Source of the DNA: Salmonella bongori NCTC 12419
Lineage (GTDB): Bacteria > Pseudomonadota > Gammaproteobacteria > Enterobacterales > Enterobacteriaceae
Direction: 5' to 3'
Length of the DNA: 64,000 nucleotides
Assembly (NCBI RefSeq): GCF_000252995.1
Contig: NC_015761.1
Span: 3,906,001 to 3,970,000 of the forward strand
The position numbers were made by a program, and so were the translations under genes. The notes beneath the pieces are model-generated. The model had not been told where the DNA came from. It saw nothing but the letters and a program-made list of their open reading frames with translations, and searched no databases. Shown here piece by piece: positions 27,386-35,794 of the stretch; position 1 is the stretch's first letter; every line of letters starts with the position of its first letter.

Positions 27386-27893
27386 GTGATTTCTCCAGAG
27401 AGTGCTCAGAAGTATGCATGGTGGAATGGATAGCTTTCAGGGCATCGATAATATTCAGTAGCCCATAGAGGATGATCAGTACGCCCGCACAGGGGAGAGC
27501 GTAATAAATTTTTCCCATTGGAATGCCCAGCGCAGGCGAGATTTGCAGCATAGAAATCGCAGAGATCTTTAACCCTCCGATAATTAACACCCACATGGAA
27601 AATGCGATAAAAATGACCTGCAGGATAATGTCCCACCCGCCGCGAAGGGTCGGCGACGCTTTATCCAACAAAAGGGTCAGACTAATATGCTGTTTTTGAC
27701 CCGCGACAAAAGCCATGCCTAGCATCGATACCCATACCAGTAAAAATCGCAGCATCTCTTCGGTAATGGTGCTGGGAACGCCCAATATGTAGCGGCTCAT
27801 CACCTGCCAGCAGGCGATACCCACCATAATAGCCAGCATCAGGCAGCAGACGGCGCCCAGTAATGAATCAAGTCCTTTTCTGAATGTATTCAT
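27378..27893 (-). CDS. TRAP transporter small permease (DctQ type)
   Basis: Membrane protein of 171 residues with four hydrophobic segments (about 12-30, 47-65, 88-108, 127-147), matching the DctQ family. The motif RYILGVPSTITEEMLRFLLVWVSMLG is the family hallmark. It partners the large permease, which overlaps it, and lies 18 bases downstream of the binding-protein gene. Confidence 0.92.
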   Translation of the reverse strand: MNTFRKGLDSLLGAVCCLMLAIMVGIACWQVMSRYILGVPSTITEEMLRFLLVWVSMLGMAFVAGQKQHISLTLLLDKASPTLRGGWDIILQVIFIAFSMWVLIIGGLKISAISMLQISPALGIPMGKIYYALPCAGVLIILYGLLNIIDALKAIHSTMHTSEHSLEKSHD

Positions 27894-27911
27894 CTTAATT
27901 TCCTGATTAAA

Positions 27912-28895
27912 TTATTTTTTTGCTGTCTGGATACGTTGATATAGCCCGTAAAGACGCGGTTTGTTTTTCAGTTCGTCGTAAATAGGCTGTACCGCGTTCT
28001 GGAAGGGTTTTTTGTCGATGTCGTAGAATTCCACGTTGAAATCTTTCACTGCCGCCAGCCTGGTTTTCTCAATTTCCTTATCCCATGCGGTCTTTTCAAA
28101 CGCGATCGATGCCTGGATAGCGTCTTTGACAATACGTTGTTGTTCCGGCGTCAGCTTTTCCAGTGTGAGGGTGCTCATTAGCAGGATATCGGGAATGCGG
28201 GTGTGCATATCGTACGTGTAATAACGGGCGACTTCGCCGTGGCGGGCGATAGTCAGAGCGAACTCATTGTTTTCCGCGCCGTCGAGAATGCCTTGCTGTA
28301 ACGAGGTATAGACTTCCGCCTGGCTCATGGCGATGGGTGAAGCGCCCAACAGTTTGAGGGTTTGGATTGCCGTCTCACTTTGCATTACGCGGATTTTTTT
28401 CCCACGCAAATCCTCAATGCGTTTAACCGGCGCTTTGCTCATATAAAAATTACGCGCGCCGGAATCATACCAACCCACGCCGACAAACCCCTGTGCTGCG
28501 GTGGTTTGATAAACAGGTTCCATTACCTGTGGGTTATCCATTACGCGATAGTATTCATCAACGCTGGAAAACAGGTAGGGGAGTGAGAAAACGCCGTACT
28601 CAGGCGAAAAACTCTCCATCAGTCCGGAGGACACTTTTGTGATATCGACGACGCCAACCTGCGTCAACTCTACCAGTTCGCGCTCGCCGCCAAGCTGCCC
28701 ATCCGGGAAGTATTGTACTTTGATATCCCCGCCAGTTTTCGTTTCAACTTGCTGCCCAAAGAAGTGCAATGCATCTTTTACCGGCTGACTGTTTTCAGCG
28801 TAGGCCAGGCGTAAAACCGTTTCGCCGTGGGAGAAGAAAGAGAGTGTAAAGAGTAAGGCCAGCGTAGCCAGATGTATAAAACCAGGTTGCTTCAT
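27912..28895 (-). CDS. TRAP transporter periplasmic binding protein (DctP type)
   Basis: Secreted solute-binding protein of 327 residues with signal peptide MKQPGFIHLATLALLFTLSFFSHG. The DctP domain includes VLRLAYAENSQPVKDALHFF, LRGKKIRVMQSE and a conserved ligand Arg region GARNFYMSK. Such proteins bind carboxylates such as C4-dicarboxylates, sialic acid or sugar acids. The nearby KdgM-type porin suggests a uronate-like ligand, but binding specificity cannot be read from sequence by eye. Confidence 0.92.
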   Translation of the reverse strand: MKQPGFIHLATLALLFTLSFFSHGETVLRLAYAENSQPVKDALHFFGQQVETKTGGDIKVQYFPDGQLGGERELVELTQVGVVDITKVSSGLMESFSPEYGVFSLPYLFSSVDEYYRVMDNPQVMEPVYQTTAAQGFVGVGWYDSGARNFYMSKAPVKRIEDLRGKKIRVMQSETAIQTLKLLGASPIAMSQAEVYTSLQQGILDGAENNEFALTIARHGEVARYYTYDMHTRIPDILLMSTLTLEKLTPEQQRIVKDAIQASIAFEKTAWDKEIEKTRLAAVKDFNVEFYDIDKKPFQNAVQPIYDELKNKPRLYGLYQRIQTAKK

Positions 28896-29224
28896 AATTC
28901 CCTCGCAATGGTAATAATTTGCCGGGAATGTAATCGCGTACTGAAATTATAACCTTTTTGATTTTGCCACTACTGACAAAACCTGGCACCAAAAGAAAGA
29001 TTTTGAAACCCTGTTTCACATTTATTAGTTTCCAGGAATTTATCACCGTGTCGTTTCTACGACGAGACTGAAAAACGGTGGTTTTTCAGCCGTTGCCGCG
29101 GCGATTATAACCACGAAAAAAGTACGGCATTGATAATCATTTTCAATATCATTTAATTAACTATAATGAACCAACTGCTTACGCGGCGTTAACACTGTGC
29201 CGCTCGACAATAATGGAGATGATT
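28896..29224. promoter_or_regulatory. Intergenic region with TRAP and sodA promoters
   Basis: About 330 bases without a gene between the divergent TRAP operon and sodA. The sodA-proximal half holds a Fur-like box (29130-29149) and a -10 TATAAT at 29162-29167. The TRAP-proximal half shows no site I can name. Confidence 0.7.
29130..29149 (+). promoter_or_regulatory. Fur-like box in the sodA promoter
   Basis: TTGATAATCATTTTCAATAT resembles the Fur consensus GATAATGATWATCATTATC and sits just upstream of TATAAT at 29162. E. coli sodA is repressed by Fur and activated by SoxS, so this is the expected place. Confidence 0.65.
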
Positions 29225-29845
29225 ATGAGTTATACACTGCCATCCCTGCCGTACGCTTATGATGCACTGGAACCGCACTTCGATAAGCAGACGATGGAGA
29301 TTCACCACACTAAACACCATCAAACCTACGTCAATAACGCTAACGCGGCGCTGGAAAGCCTGCCTGAATTCGCTAATCTGCCGGTTGAAGAACTGATCGC
29401 TAAACTGGAGCAGGTACCGGCGGATAAGAAAACCGTTCTGCGCAACAACGCTGGCGGCCATGCTAACCACAGTCTGTTCTGGAAGGGCCTGAAAAAAGGC
29501 ACTACCCTGCAGGGCGATCTTAAAGCTGCGATTGAGCGTGATTTCGGTTCTGTTGAGAAATTCAAAGAAGAGTTTGAAAAAGCTGCAGCAACCCGTTTTG
29601 GTTCCGGCTGGGCGTGGCTGGTGCTGAAAGGCGATAAACTGGCTGTGGTTTCTACCGCTAACCAGGACTCTCCGCTAATGGGCGAAGCCATTTCCGGCGC
29701 GTCTGGCTTCCCGATTCTGGGTCTGGATGTGTGGGAACATGCTTATTACCTGAAGTTCCAGAACCGTCGCCCGGACTATATTAAAGAATTCTGGAATGTC
29801 GTGAACTGGGATGAGGCAGCGGCGCGCTTCGCGGCGAAAAAATAA
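29225..29845 (+). CDS. sodA: Manganese superoxide dismutase SodA
   Basis: Converts superoxide to hydrogen peroxide and oxygen in the cytoplasm; 206 residues. Metal ligands are His27 (EIHHTKHHQTYV), a His near 82 (NHSLFWKGL), and Asp/His in the C-terminal DVWEHAYYLKF. The start at 29225 gives the E. coli N-terminus MSYTLPSLPYAYDALEPHFD; an ATG four codons earlier is in frame but unlikely. Transcribed alone with its own terminator. Confidence 0.99.
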   Translation: MSYTLPSLPYAYDALEPHFDKQTMEIHHTKHHQTYVNNANAALESLPEFANLPVEELIAKLEQVPADKKTVLRNNAGGHANHSLFWKGLKKGTTLQGDLKAAIERDFGSVEKFKEEFEKAAATRFGSGWAWLVLKGDKLAVVSTANQDSPLMGEAISGASGFPILGLDVWEHAYYLKFQNRRPDYIKEFWNVVNWDEAAARFAAKK

Positions 29846-29868
29846 AGTTGCATTGAAGCCCGTGAGAA

Positions 29869-29893
29869 GCGAGTCTGATGACTCGCTTTTTTT
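29869..29893 (+). terminator. sodA terminator
   Basis: Perfect hairpin GCGAGTC-TGAT-GACTCGC followed by seven T, 24 bases after the sodA stop. Confidence 0.93.
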
Positions 29894-29914
29894 GTATCTG
29901 CATAAGGAGTCGCG

Positions 29915-30586
29915 ATGCATTATCCGGTTGAGGTATTCACAGGCAACATTCAGGATTACGTGGGAAGCCGCCCCAGCGCTATTGCGAAAGTGCAGGTCGA
30001 TGGTGAACTGATGCTGACGGCGCTGGGTCTGGAAAGTGATGAGCAGGCGGAGAAAAAAATTCATGGCGGTCCCGATCGCGCGCTGTGTCATTATCCGCGT
30101 GAGCATTACCTCTATTGGGCGCGGGAGTTTCCGGCGCTGGCGGAGCGGTTTGTCGCTCCGGCATTTGGCGAGAACCTTTCCACTGACGGTCTGACGGAAC
30201 AGAATGTTTTTATCGGCGATATTTTTCGTTGGGGAGAGGCGCTTATTCAGGTAACGCAGCCGCGGTCGCCATGCTTTAAGCTCAATTACCATTTCGCGAT
30301 TAGCGACATGGCGAGCCAGATGCAAAACATGGGTAAAACCGGCTGGCTCTACAGCGTGATAGCGCCAGGCAAAGTATCGACAGATGCGCCGTTGGAGCTG
30401 GTCTCCCGCTTGAGCGATGTCAGCGTGCAAGAGGCGATCGCCATTGCCTGGCATATGCCATTTGATGATGAGCAGTACCATCGATTGCTGTCGGCGGCAG
30501 GATTATCCAAAAGCTGGACCCGAACTATGCAAAAGCGCCGCCTGAGCGGTAAAATTGAAAATAACGCGCGACGTTTGTGGGGATGA
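29915..30586 (+). CDS. yiiM: YiiM, molybdenum-cofactor enzyme for hydroxylaminopurine resistance
   Basis: MOSC-domain protein of 223 residues that in E. coli helps reduce N-hydroxylated base analogues such as 6-N-hydroxylaminopurine. The MOSC core includes KKIHGGPDRALCHYPREHY and FGENLSTDGLTEQNVFIGD, with Cys in PRSPCFKLNYH as the likely molybdenum ligand. It follows the sodA terminator with its own RBS (AAGGAG). Confidence 0.95.
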   Translation: MHYPVEVFTGNIQDYVGSRPSAIAKVQVDGELMLTALGLESDEQAEKKIHGGPDRALCHYPREHYLYWAREFPALAERFVAPAFGENLSTDGLTEQNVFIGDIFRWGEALIQVTQPRSPCFKLNYHFAISDMASQMQNMGKTGWLYSVIAPGKVSTDAPLELVSRLSDVSVQEAIAIAWHMPFDDEQYHRLLSAAGLSKSWTRTMQKRRLSGKIENNARRLWG

Positions 30587-30591
30587 TATTC

Positions 30592-30658
30592 CGCCCGGTA
30601 GCGCGTTGCTTACCGGGCTCGCGGGCCGGATAAGGCGGTTACGCCGCCATCCGGCGCC
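30592..30658. repeat. REP pair between yiiM and cpxA
   Basis: Two REP-type palindromes, about 30592-30620 (GCCCGGTAGCG, TTACCGGGC) and 30623-30658 (GGCCGGATAAGGCGG, CCATCCGGC), between convergent yiiM and cpxA. Confidence 0.82.
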
Positions 30659-30668
30659 ACACTGCTTG

Positions 30669-32042
30669 TTACGAACGCTTATACAGTGGTAGCCAGATAA
30701 CCAACCGTAAACCGCCTAATGGGCTATCATCCGCTTTCACCCAGCCTCGATGCTGTTGAATGGCGGTTTCGACAATCGCCAGTCCCAGGCCGGTGCCGCC
30801 GGATGCTCGGTCGCGCGCTTCATCGGTGCGATAGAAGGGGCGGAAGATCTGCTCTCTGTCTTCAGGGCTAACGCCTGGCCCGTCGTCATCAACCGTAATC
30901 GTAATACCGTCTTTATCCACTGAAAAGCCGACTTCAATCTTCGTGTGTGAATAGCGCAACGCGTTACGGACAATGTTCTCCAGCGCGCTTTCCAGCGCGT
31001 TCGGGTTGCCATAGAGCGGCCACGGCCCCGGTGGATAATTCACCGTTAACGACTTGCCCATCTGCTCGGCTTCAAAGGCGGCGTTATCCAGGACTTCGCC
31101 CCATAGCTGGTTAGCCTTCATCGTTTCGCTGACCAGGGCGTTTTTCTGTTGGTTGCGCGACATTACCAGCAGGTCGTTGATCATACTGTCCAGACGTTGC
31201 GCTTCGGTCTCAATACGCTCCAGCTCTTTGCTTTCACCGCTACGACGACGTAACAGCGCCGTACCCAGTTGCAGGCGTGTCAGCGGTGTTCGTAGCTCGT
31301 GGGAGATGTCTGACAGCAGACGCTGCTGTGAGGTCATCATTCGCTCCAGCGCCGTCACCATCTGGTTAAAACTGGCACCAGCCGCGAGAAACTCTTGCGG
31401 CCCAGCTTCCAGTTCCGGGTGCTGACGCAGGTTGCCTTGTGCAACTTCGTCGGCCGCGTTTTTCAACTTACGGGCCGGTTTCGCCAGACTCCACGCCAGC
31501 CACAATAAAAGCGGCGAACTGACCAGCATCGTGACAATAAGCAACAGCAGCGGGCGGTCAAACAGCAGATTAATAAAATCGGACTGTGAACTGCTGGCCG
31601 GTCGAATCAGGTAAAGTTGGTAATTATCTTCTCCGTCGCGAACGGAGAAGGGCCCTACCATTTCTACGCGGCCATATTTTTTCTTCTGCGGATGATCGGC
31701 GTTATCCGCCTGACCAATAAAGTTACGAATGATCTGCATCTCGCTGCGTTCAGCACCGATCACGCGTCCTTCAGAGGTCACAAGTAATAACCGCTGTCCT
31801 GGCGGCGCCCACTTGTCGATCGCGCGGAACAAGCGACGCCACCACATCAGGTCATTGGGCGGATCGTTCGCCAGCTCAGCTTCTACATGTTGCTCTATCA
31901 TCAATCCCTGGCGCTGTTCGCTGTCCAACAGCTCGGTCATCTGGCGAGAGTCGAGCTTGGGCAGCATCAGTACCAGCATTAACACCAGCGCCAGCGTCAA
32001 CCAGAAGATGGCGAAGATGCGCGCGGTTAAACTTCCAATCAT
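30669..32042 (-). CDS. cpxA: Envelope-stress sensor kinase CpxA
   Basis: Inner-membrane histidine kinase that senses envelope protein damage and phosphorylates CpxR; 457 residues. Transmembrane segment 1 (about 8-28) and 2 (about 165-185) flank the periplasmic sensor; the HAMP region follows. The H-box is LLSDISHELRTPLTRLQ, the N-box NALRYSHTKIEV region, and ATP-binding DDDGPGVSPEDREQIF with GGTGLGLAIVETA. It overlaps cpxR by 4 bases. Confidence 0.98.
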   Translation of the reverse strand: MIGSLTARIFAIFWLTLALVLMLVLMLPKLDSRQMTELLDSEQRQGLMIEQHVEAELANDPPNDLMWWRRLFRAIDKWAPPGQRLLLVTSEGRVIGAERSEMQIIRNFIGQADNADHPQKKKYGRVEMVGPFSVRDGEDNYQLYLIRPASSSQSDFINLLFDRPLLLLIVTMLVSSPLLLWLAWSLAKPARKLKNAADEVAQGNLRQHPELEAGPQEFLAAGASFNQMVTALERMMTSQQRLLSDISHELRTPLTRLQLGTALLRRRSGESKELERIETEAQRLDSMINDLLVMSRNQQKNALVSETMKANQLWGEVLDNAAFEAEQMGKSLTVNYPPGPWPLYGNPNALESALENIVRNALRYSHTKIEVGFSVDKDGITITVDDDGPGVSPEDREQIFRPFYRTDEARDRASGGTGLGLAIVETAIQQHRGWVKADDSPLGGLRLVIWLPLYKRS

Positions 32043-32740
32043 GAAGCGGAAACCATCAGATAGCCGCGGCCGCGCAATGTTTTAAACCACGGATGACCGT
32101 CTTTGCGCTCAGGCAGTTTGCGGCGCAGGTTAGAAATATGCATATCAATGGCGCGATCGAACGGCGTCAAACGTTTACCCAGCACTTCCTGACTTAAATG
32201 TTCACGGGAGACCACCTGGCCGAGATGCTGCGCCAGCAGATAAAGCAGGGTGAATTCCGTACCCGTCAGTTCCAGTGTCTGCCCATCAAAGCTGGCTTCC
32301 TGACGACCCGGATTAAGGCTCAACGCATCGACTTCCAGCGTCGGAGAACCGTTATCGCTGCTCAGTTGCTGCTGTTCGCTCCAGTGGGAACGGCGCAGAA
32401 TAGCCCTGATACGCGCCACCAGTTCGCGGTCGTTAAACGGTTTGGGTAAATAGTCGTCTGCACCCAGCTCAAGGCCGAGAACGCGATCCAGTTCACTACC
32501 ACGTGCGGTCAGCATAATGACAGGCGTCTGGTGTGTCTGGCGAAGCGCTTTTAACGTATCAATACCGTTTTTCTTCGGCATCATCACATCAAGCAAAAGT
32601 AAATCGATGCTGTCATCCAAAAGCTCAAGTGCCTGTTCGCCATCGTGGGCCACCAGCACATTAAAACCTTCCATTTCGAGGAGCTCTTTTAACAGGGAAG
32701 TCAGCTCTCGGTCATCATCAACTAACAGGATTTTATTCAT
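32039..32740 (-). CDS. cpxR: Response regulator CpxR
   Basis: OmpR-family regulator of the envelope stress response, 233 residues. The receiver domain has the acidic pair in LLVDDDREL, phosphoacceptor Asp51 in LLLLDVMMPKKNG, and Lys in DYLPKPFNDREL. The winged-helix domain ends in WFKTLRGRGYLMV. The interdomain linker (EQQQLSSDNGSPTL) is one residue longer than my recollection of E. coli CpxR. Divergent from cpxP; autoregulated through the CpxR box at 32796. Confidence 0.98.
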   Translation of the reverse strand: MNKILLVDDDRELTSLLKELLEMEGFNVLVAHDGEQALELLDDSIDLLLLDVMMPKKNGIDTLKALRQTHQTPVIMLTARGSELDRVLGLELGADDYLPKPFNDRELVARIRAILRRSHWSEQQQLSSDNGSPTLEVDALSLNPGRQEASFDGQTLELTGTEFTLLYLLAQHLGQVVSREHLSQEVLGKRLTPFDRAIDMHISNLRRKLPERKDGHPWFKTLRGRGYLMVSAS

Positions 32741-32795
32741 TGTTTACGTACCTCCGAGGCAGAAATTACGTCATCAGGCGTCGCTAATCCATGAC

Positions 32796-32810
32796 TTTAC
32801 GTTGTTTTAC
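32796..32810 (-). promoter_or_regulatory. CpxR box (perfect consensus)
   Basis: On the minus strand this reads GTAAA-ACAAC-GTAAA, the exact CpxR consensus GTAAA-N5-GTAAA. It lies between divergent cpxRA and cpxP, so it can serve autoregulation of cpxRA and strong activation of cpxP. Confidence 0.92.
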
Positions 32811-32890
32811 ACCCCCTGACGCATGTTTGCAGCCCGAATCGTAAACTGTCTCTCGTTGAATCGCGACAGAAAAGATTTTGGGAGCAAGCG

Positions 32891-33391
32891 ATGCGCAAAG
32901 TTACCGCTGCCGTTATGGCCTCAACGCTGGCACTCAGTTCTTTAAGCCACGCTGCTGAAGTCGTTACAAGCGATAACTGGCCTTCTGGTGAAGGGAGCAT
33001 ACAGCGTAGCGCGCAGAATCATATGTTTGACGGCATAAGTTTAACCGAACATCAGCGTCAACAGATGCGAGATCTTATGCAGCAGGCAAGACACGAACAG
33101 CCTCCTGTTAATGTTAGCGAAATGGAGACAATGCATCGGCTTGTCACCGCAGAAAAATTTGATGAAAGCGCTGTGCGCGCCCAGGCAGAAAAAATGGCGC
33201 AAGAACAGGTTGCCCGCCAGGTCGAAATGGCCCGTGTTCGTAACCAGATGTATCGCCTGTTAACGCCGGAGCAGCAAGCGGTTTTGAATGAAAAGCATCA
33301 GCAACGAATGGAGCAACTGCGCGACGTGGCGCAATGGCAAAAAAGTTCATCGTTGAAATTATTGAGTAGTAGCAACTCACGTTCCCAGTAA
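32891..33391 (+). CDS. cpxP: Periplasmic Cpx adaptor/inhibitor CpxP
   Basis: Periplasmic chaperone-like protein of 166 residues that damps CpxA and passes misfolded pilins to DegP. A signal peptide MRKVTAAVMASTLALSSLSHA is visible. Two LTxxQ-type motifs mark the Spy/CpxP family: SLTEHQRQQMRDLM and LLTPEQQAVLNEKHQQRM. Expression depends on CpxR. Its mRNA 3' end gives rise to CpxQ. Confidence 0.97.
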   Translation: MRKVTAAVMASTLALSSLSHAAEVVTSDNWPSGEGSIQRSAQNHMFDGISLTEHQRQQMRDLMQQARHEQPPVNVSEMETMHRLVTAEKFDESAVRAQAEKMAQEQVARQVEMARVRNQMYRLLTPEQQAVLNEKHQQRMEQLRDVAQWQKSSSLKLLSSSNSRSQ

Positions 33392-33399
33392 CAACCCTG

Positions 33400-33457
33400 T
33401 TTTCCTTGCCATAGACACCATCCCTGTCTTCCCCCACATGATGTGGGGGTTTTTTTT
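33400..33457 (+). ncRNA. cpxQ: CpxQ sRNA from the cpxP 3'UTR
   Basis: About 58 bases from TTTTCCTTGCCATAGACACC to the end of the cpxP terminator match, from memory, the Hfq-dependent CpxQ sRNA released from cpxP mRNA by RNase E in Salmonella. It represses envelope protein mRNAs, including that of the sodium-proton antiporter NhaB. The 5' end is taken from known biology, the 3' end from the terminator. Confidence 0.85.
33431..33457 (+). terminator. cpxP/CpxQ terminator
   Basis: CCCCCACAT-GATGTGGGGG, a stem of CCCCCACAT paired with ATGTGGGGG (sharing centre bases), followed by eight T. It closes both cpxP mRNA and CpxQ. Confidence 0.93.
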
Positions 33458-33538
33458 ATCCCGAATTTGTCATTCTGTTATTACCTTACTGTTTTAAACC
33501 ATCCGTTATACTACCCGCAGAAGATAGCGGGAGTGTTT

Positions 33539-34441
33539 ATGAATCAAACCTATGGACGGCTGGTCAGCCGGGCGGCTATCGCGGCAACAGCGATGGCATC
33601 AGCGTTACTTTTGATCAAAATTTTTGCATGGTGGTATACCGGGTCGGTGAGTATTCTGGCAGCGTTGGTGGATTCGCTGGTGGATATAGCCGCGTCTTTG
33701 ACGAACTTGTTGGTTGTGCGTTATTCGTTGCAGCCAGCAGACGATGAGCACACATTTGGCCACGGTAAAGCAGAGTCGCTGGCGGCGCTGGCGCAAAGTA
33801 TGTTTATTTCCGGTTCGGCGCTGTTTCTGTTTTTAACCAGTATCCAGAACTTGATTAAGCCAACGCCAATGAACGATCCCGGCGTCGGGATTGGCGTTAC
33901 CGTCATCGCTCTGATATGCACTATCATACTGGTCACGTTTCAGCGCTGGGTGGTACGCAAGACCCAAAGTCAGGCGGTACGGGCGGATATGCTTCATTAT
34001 CAGTCTGATGTTATGATGAACGGAGCGATTCTTATCGCGCTCGGGTTATCCTGGTACGGCTGGCATCGTGCGGATGCCCTGTTTGCGTTAGGTATCGGTA
34101 TCTATATTTTGAATAGCGCGTTACGTATGGGATATGAGGCGGTACAGTCATTATTGGATCGCGCTTTGCCTGATGCGGAACGACAGGAAATTATTGATAT
34201 CGTGACGTCATGGCCGGGGGTTAGCGGCGCGCACGATCTTCGCACGCGGCAGTCAGGGCCGACCCGCTTTATTCAGATTCATTTGGAAATGGAAGATAAT
34301 CTGCCGCTCGTTCAGGCGCATTTAGTGGCTGAACAGGTAGAGCAGGCGATTTTGCGACGTTTTCCGGGTTCAGATGTCATTATTCATCAGGATCCCTGTT
34401 CAGTCGTCCCCAGGGAAGGCAAGAAGTTCGAGCTTGTATAA
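33539..34441 (+). CDS. fieF: Iron/zinc cation efflux protein FieF
   Basis: Cation diffusion facilitator exporting Fe2+ and Zn2+ by proton antiport, 300 residues, six transmembrane helices. The metal-site helix DSLVDIAASLTNLLVVRYS and HTFGHGKAESLAALAQS (HxxxH region), then HYQSDVMMNGA, match the YiiP structure; the C-terminal cytoplasmic domain has HDLRTRQSGPTRFIQIHLEM. The start at 33539 gives MNQTYGRLVSRAA; longer in-frame openings run into the CpxQ terminator. Confidence 0.98.
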   Translation: MNQTYGRLVSRAAIAATAMASALLLIKIFAWWYTGSVSILAALVDSLVDIAASLTNLLVVRYSLQPADDEHTFGHGKAESLAALAQSMFISGSALFLFLTSIQNLIKPTPMNDPGVGIGVTVIALICTIILVTFQRWVVRKTQSQAVRADMLHYQSDVMMNGAILIALGLSWYGWHRADALFALGIGIYILNSALRMGYEAVQSLLDRALPDAERQEIIDIVTSWPGVSGAHDLRTRQSGPTRFIQIHLEMEDNLPLVQAHLVAEQVEQAILRRFPGSDVIIHQDPCSVVPREGKKFELV

Positions 34442-34505
34442 TTGATTGTTAAAAAGTGAGCCGGGCCAGCATTTTGTGTATAAATTACCGCCATTTGGCC
34501 TGACC

Positions 34506-34538
34506 TGAATCAATTCAGCTGGAAGGGATTGTTATACT
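34506..34538 (+). promoter_or_regulatory. pfkA promoter with Cra operator
   Basis: Palindrome TGAATCAATTCA at 34506-34517 closely matches the Cra/FruR consensus TGAATCGWTTCA. A -10 TATACT lies at 34533-34538, so the operator covers the -35 region, in keeping with Cra repression of pfkA. Confidence 0.75.
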
Positions 34539-34625
34539 ATCTGCATATTCGTTGGATCGTTTCGAAGTGCGAAATCCGCTTCCGGCAATAGATTTCATTT
34601 TGCATTCCAAAGTTCAGAGGTAGTC

Positions 34626-35588
34626 ATGATTAAGAAAATCGGTGTGTTGACAAGCGGCGGTGATGCGCCGGGCATGAACGCGGCAATCCGCGGTGTTGTG
34701 CGCGCAGCGTTGACGGAAGGGCTGGAAGTCATGGGTATTTATGACGGCTATCTTGGCCTGTATGAAGATCGTATGGTTCAGCTTGACCGTTATAGCGTAT
34801 CTGACATGATCAACCGCGGCGGTACATTCCTCGGCTCCGCTCGTTTCCCGGAATTCCGTGACGAAAATATTCGCGCTGTCGCGATTGAAAATCTGAAAAA
34901 ACGCGGCATCGATGCACTGGTTGTGATTGGCGGTGACGGCTCTTACATGGGGGCAAAACGCCTGACTGAAATGGGCTTTCCGTGCATTGGTCTACCGGGC
35001 ACTATCGATAATGATATCAAAGGCACCGATTACACTATCGGTTATTTCACCGCGCTGGGCACCGTGGTGGAAGCGATTGACCGTTTGCGTGATACATCTT
35101 CCTCTCACCAGCGTATTTCTATCGTTGAAGTGATGGGGCGCTATTGCGGCGACCTGACTCTGGCGGCGGCTATTGCCGGCGGCTGTGAGTTTATCGTGGT
35201 GCCGGAAGTTGAATTTAATCGTGAGGATCTGGTGGCGGAAATCAAAGCCGGAATCGCGAAAGGGAAGAAACACGCTATCGTCGCTATTACTGAGCATATG
35301 TGCGATGTTGACGAGCTGGCGCACTTTATTGAAAAAGAAACAGGCCGTGAAACGCGTGCGACAGTGCTGGGTCACATCCAGCGCGGTGGTTCTCCGGTGC
35401 CTTACGACCGTATCCTTGCCTCCCGCATGGGCGCTTATGCTATTGACCTGCTACTGGAAGGCCACGGCGGCCGTTGTGTCGGTATTCAAAACGAGCAACT
35501 TGTTCACCATGATATCATCGATGCGATTGAAAATATGAAGCGCCCGTTCAAAAGCGACTGGATGGAATGCGCTAAAAAACTGTATTGA
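34626..35588 (+). CDS. pfkA: ATP-dependent 6-phosphofructokinase PfkA
   Basis: Main phosphofructokinase of glycolysis, allosteric tetramer; 320 residues as in E. coli. GGDAPGMNAAIRG (residues 11-23) and GGDGSYMGAKRLTE bind ATP, PGTIDNDIKGTDYTIG carries catalytic Asp127, and HIQRGGSPVPYDRI binds the sugar phosphate. Single-gene unit followed by a REP pair. Confidence 0.99.
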   Translation: MIKKIGVLTSGGDAPGMNAAIRGVVRAALTEGLEVMGIYDGYLGLYEDRMVQLDRYSVSDMINRGGTFLGSARFPEFRDENIRAVAIENLKKRGIDALVVIGGDGSYMGAKRLTEMGFPCIGLPGTIDNDIKGTDYTIGYFTALGTVVEAIDRLRDTSSSHQRISIVEVMGRYCGDLTLAAAIAGGCEFIVVPEVEFNREDLVAEIKAGIAKGKKHAIVAITEHMCDVDELAHFIEKETGRETRATVLGHIQRGGSPVPYDRILASRMGAYAIDLLLEGHGGRCVGIQNEQLVHHDIIDAIENMKRPFKSDWMECAKKLY

Positions 35589-35607
35589 TTTTTGGCAATG
35601 TAACCTG

Positions 35608-35679
35608 CTGATGGCGCTGCGTTTATCAGGCCTGCAATATGAGTGTAGGCCGGATAAAACGTAAGCCGCCATCCGGCAA
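35608..35679. repeat. REP pair between pfkA and sbp
   Basis: Two REP sequences in inverted order, about 35608-35635 (CTGATGGCGCTGCG, TCAGGCCTGC) and 35644-35679 (GTAGGCCGGATAAAACG, CATCCGGCAAA). Confidence 0.82.
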
Positions 35680-35794
35680 AAAACCACTTTTATATATTCC
35701 CCACTGTTATAGCCAATCTTTTTTTATTCTTTAATGTTTGGATACCTTTCTGGCACGCTTTGCTCATCACAACACAACATAAGTGAGTCGGGTA

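Noticed and set aside
29675..30481. 268-codon minus-strand open frame over sodA and yiiM
   Set aside because: Antisense to two well-conserved genes; no RBS or family match.
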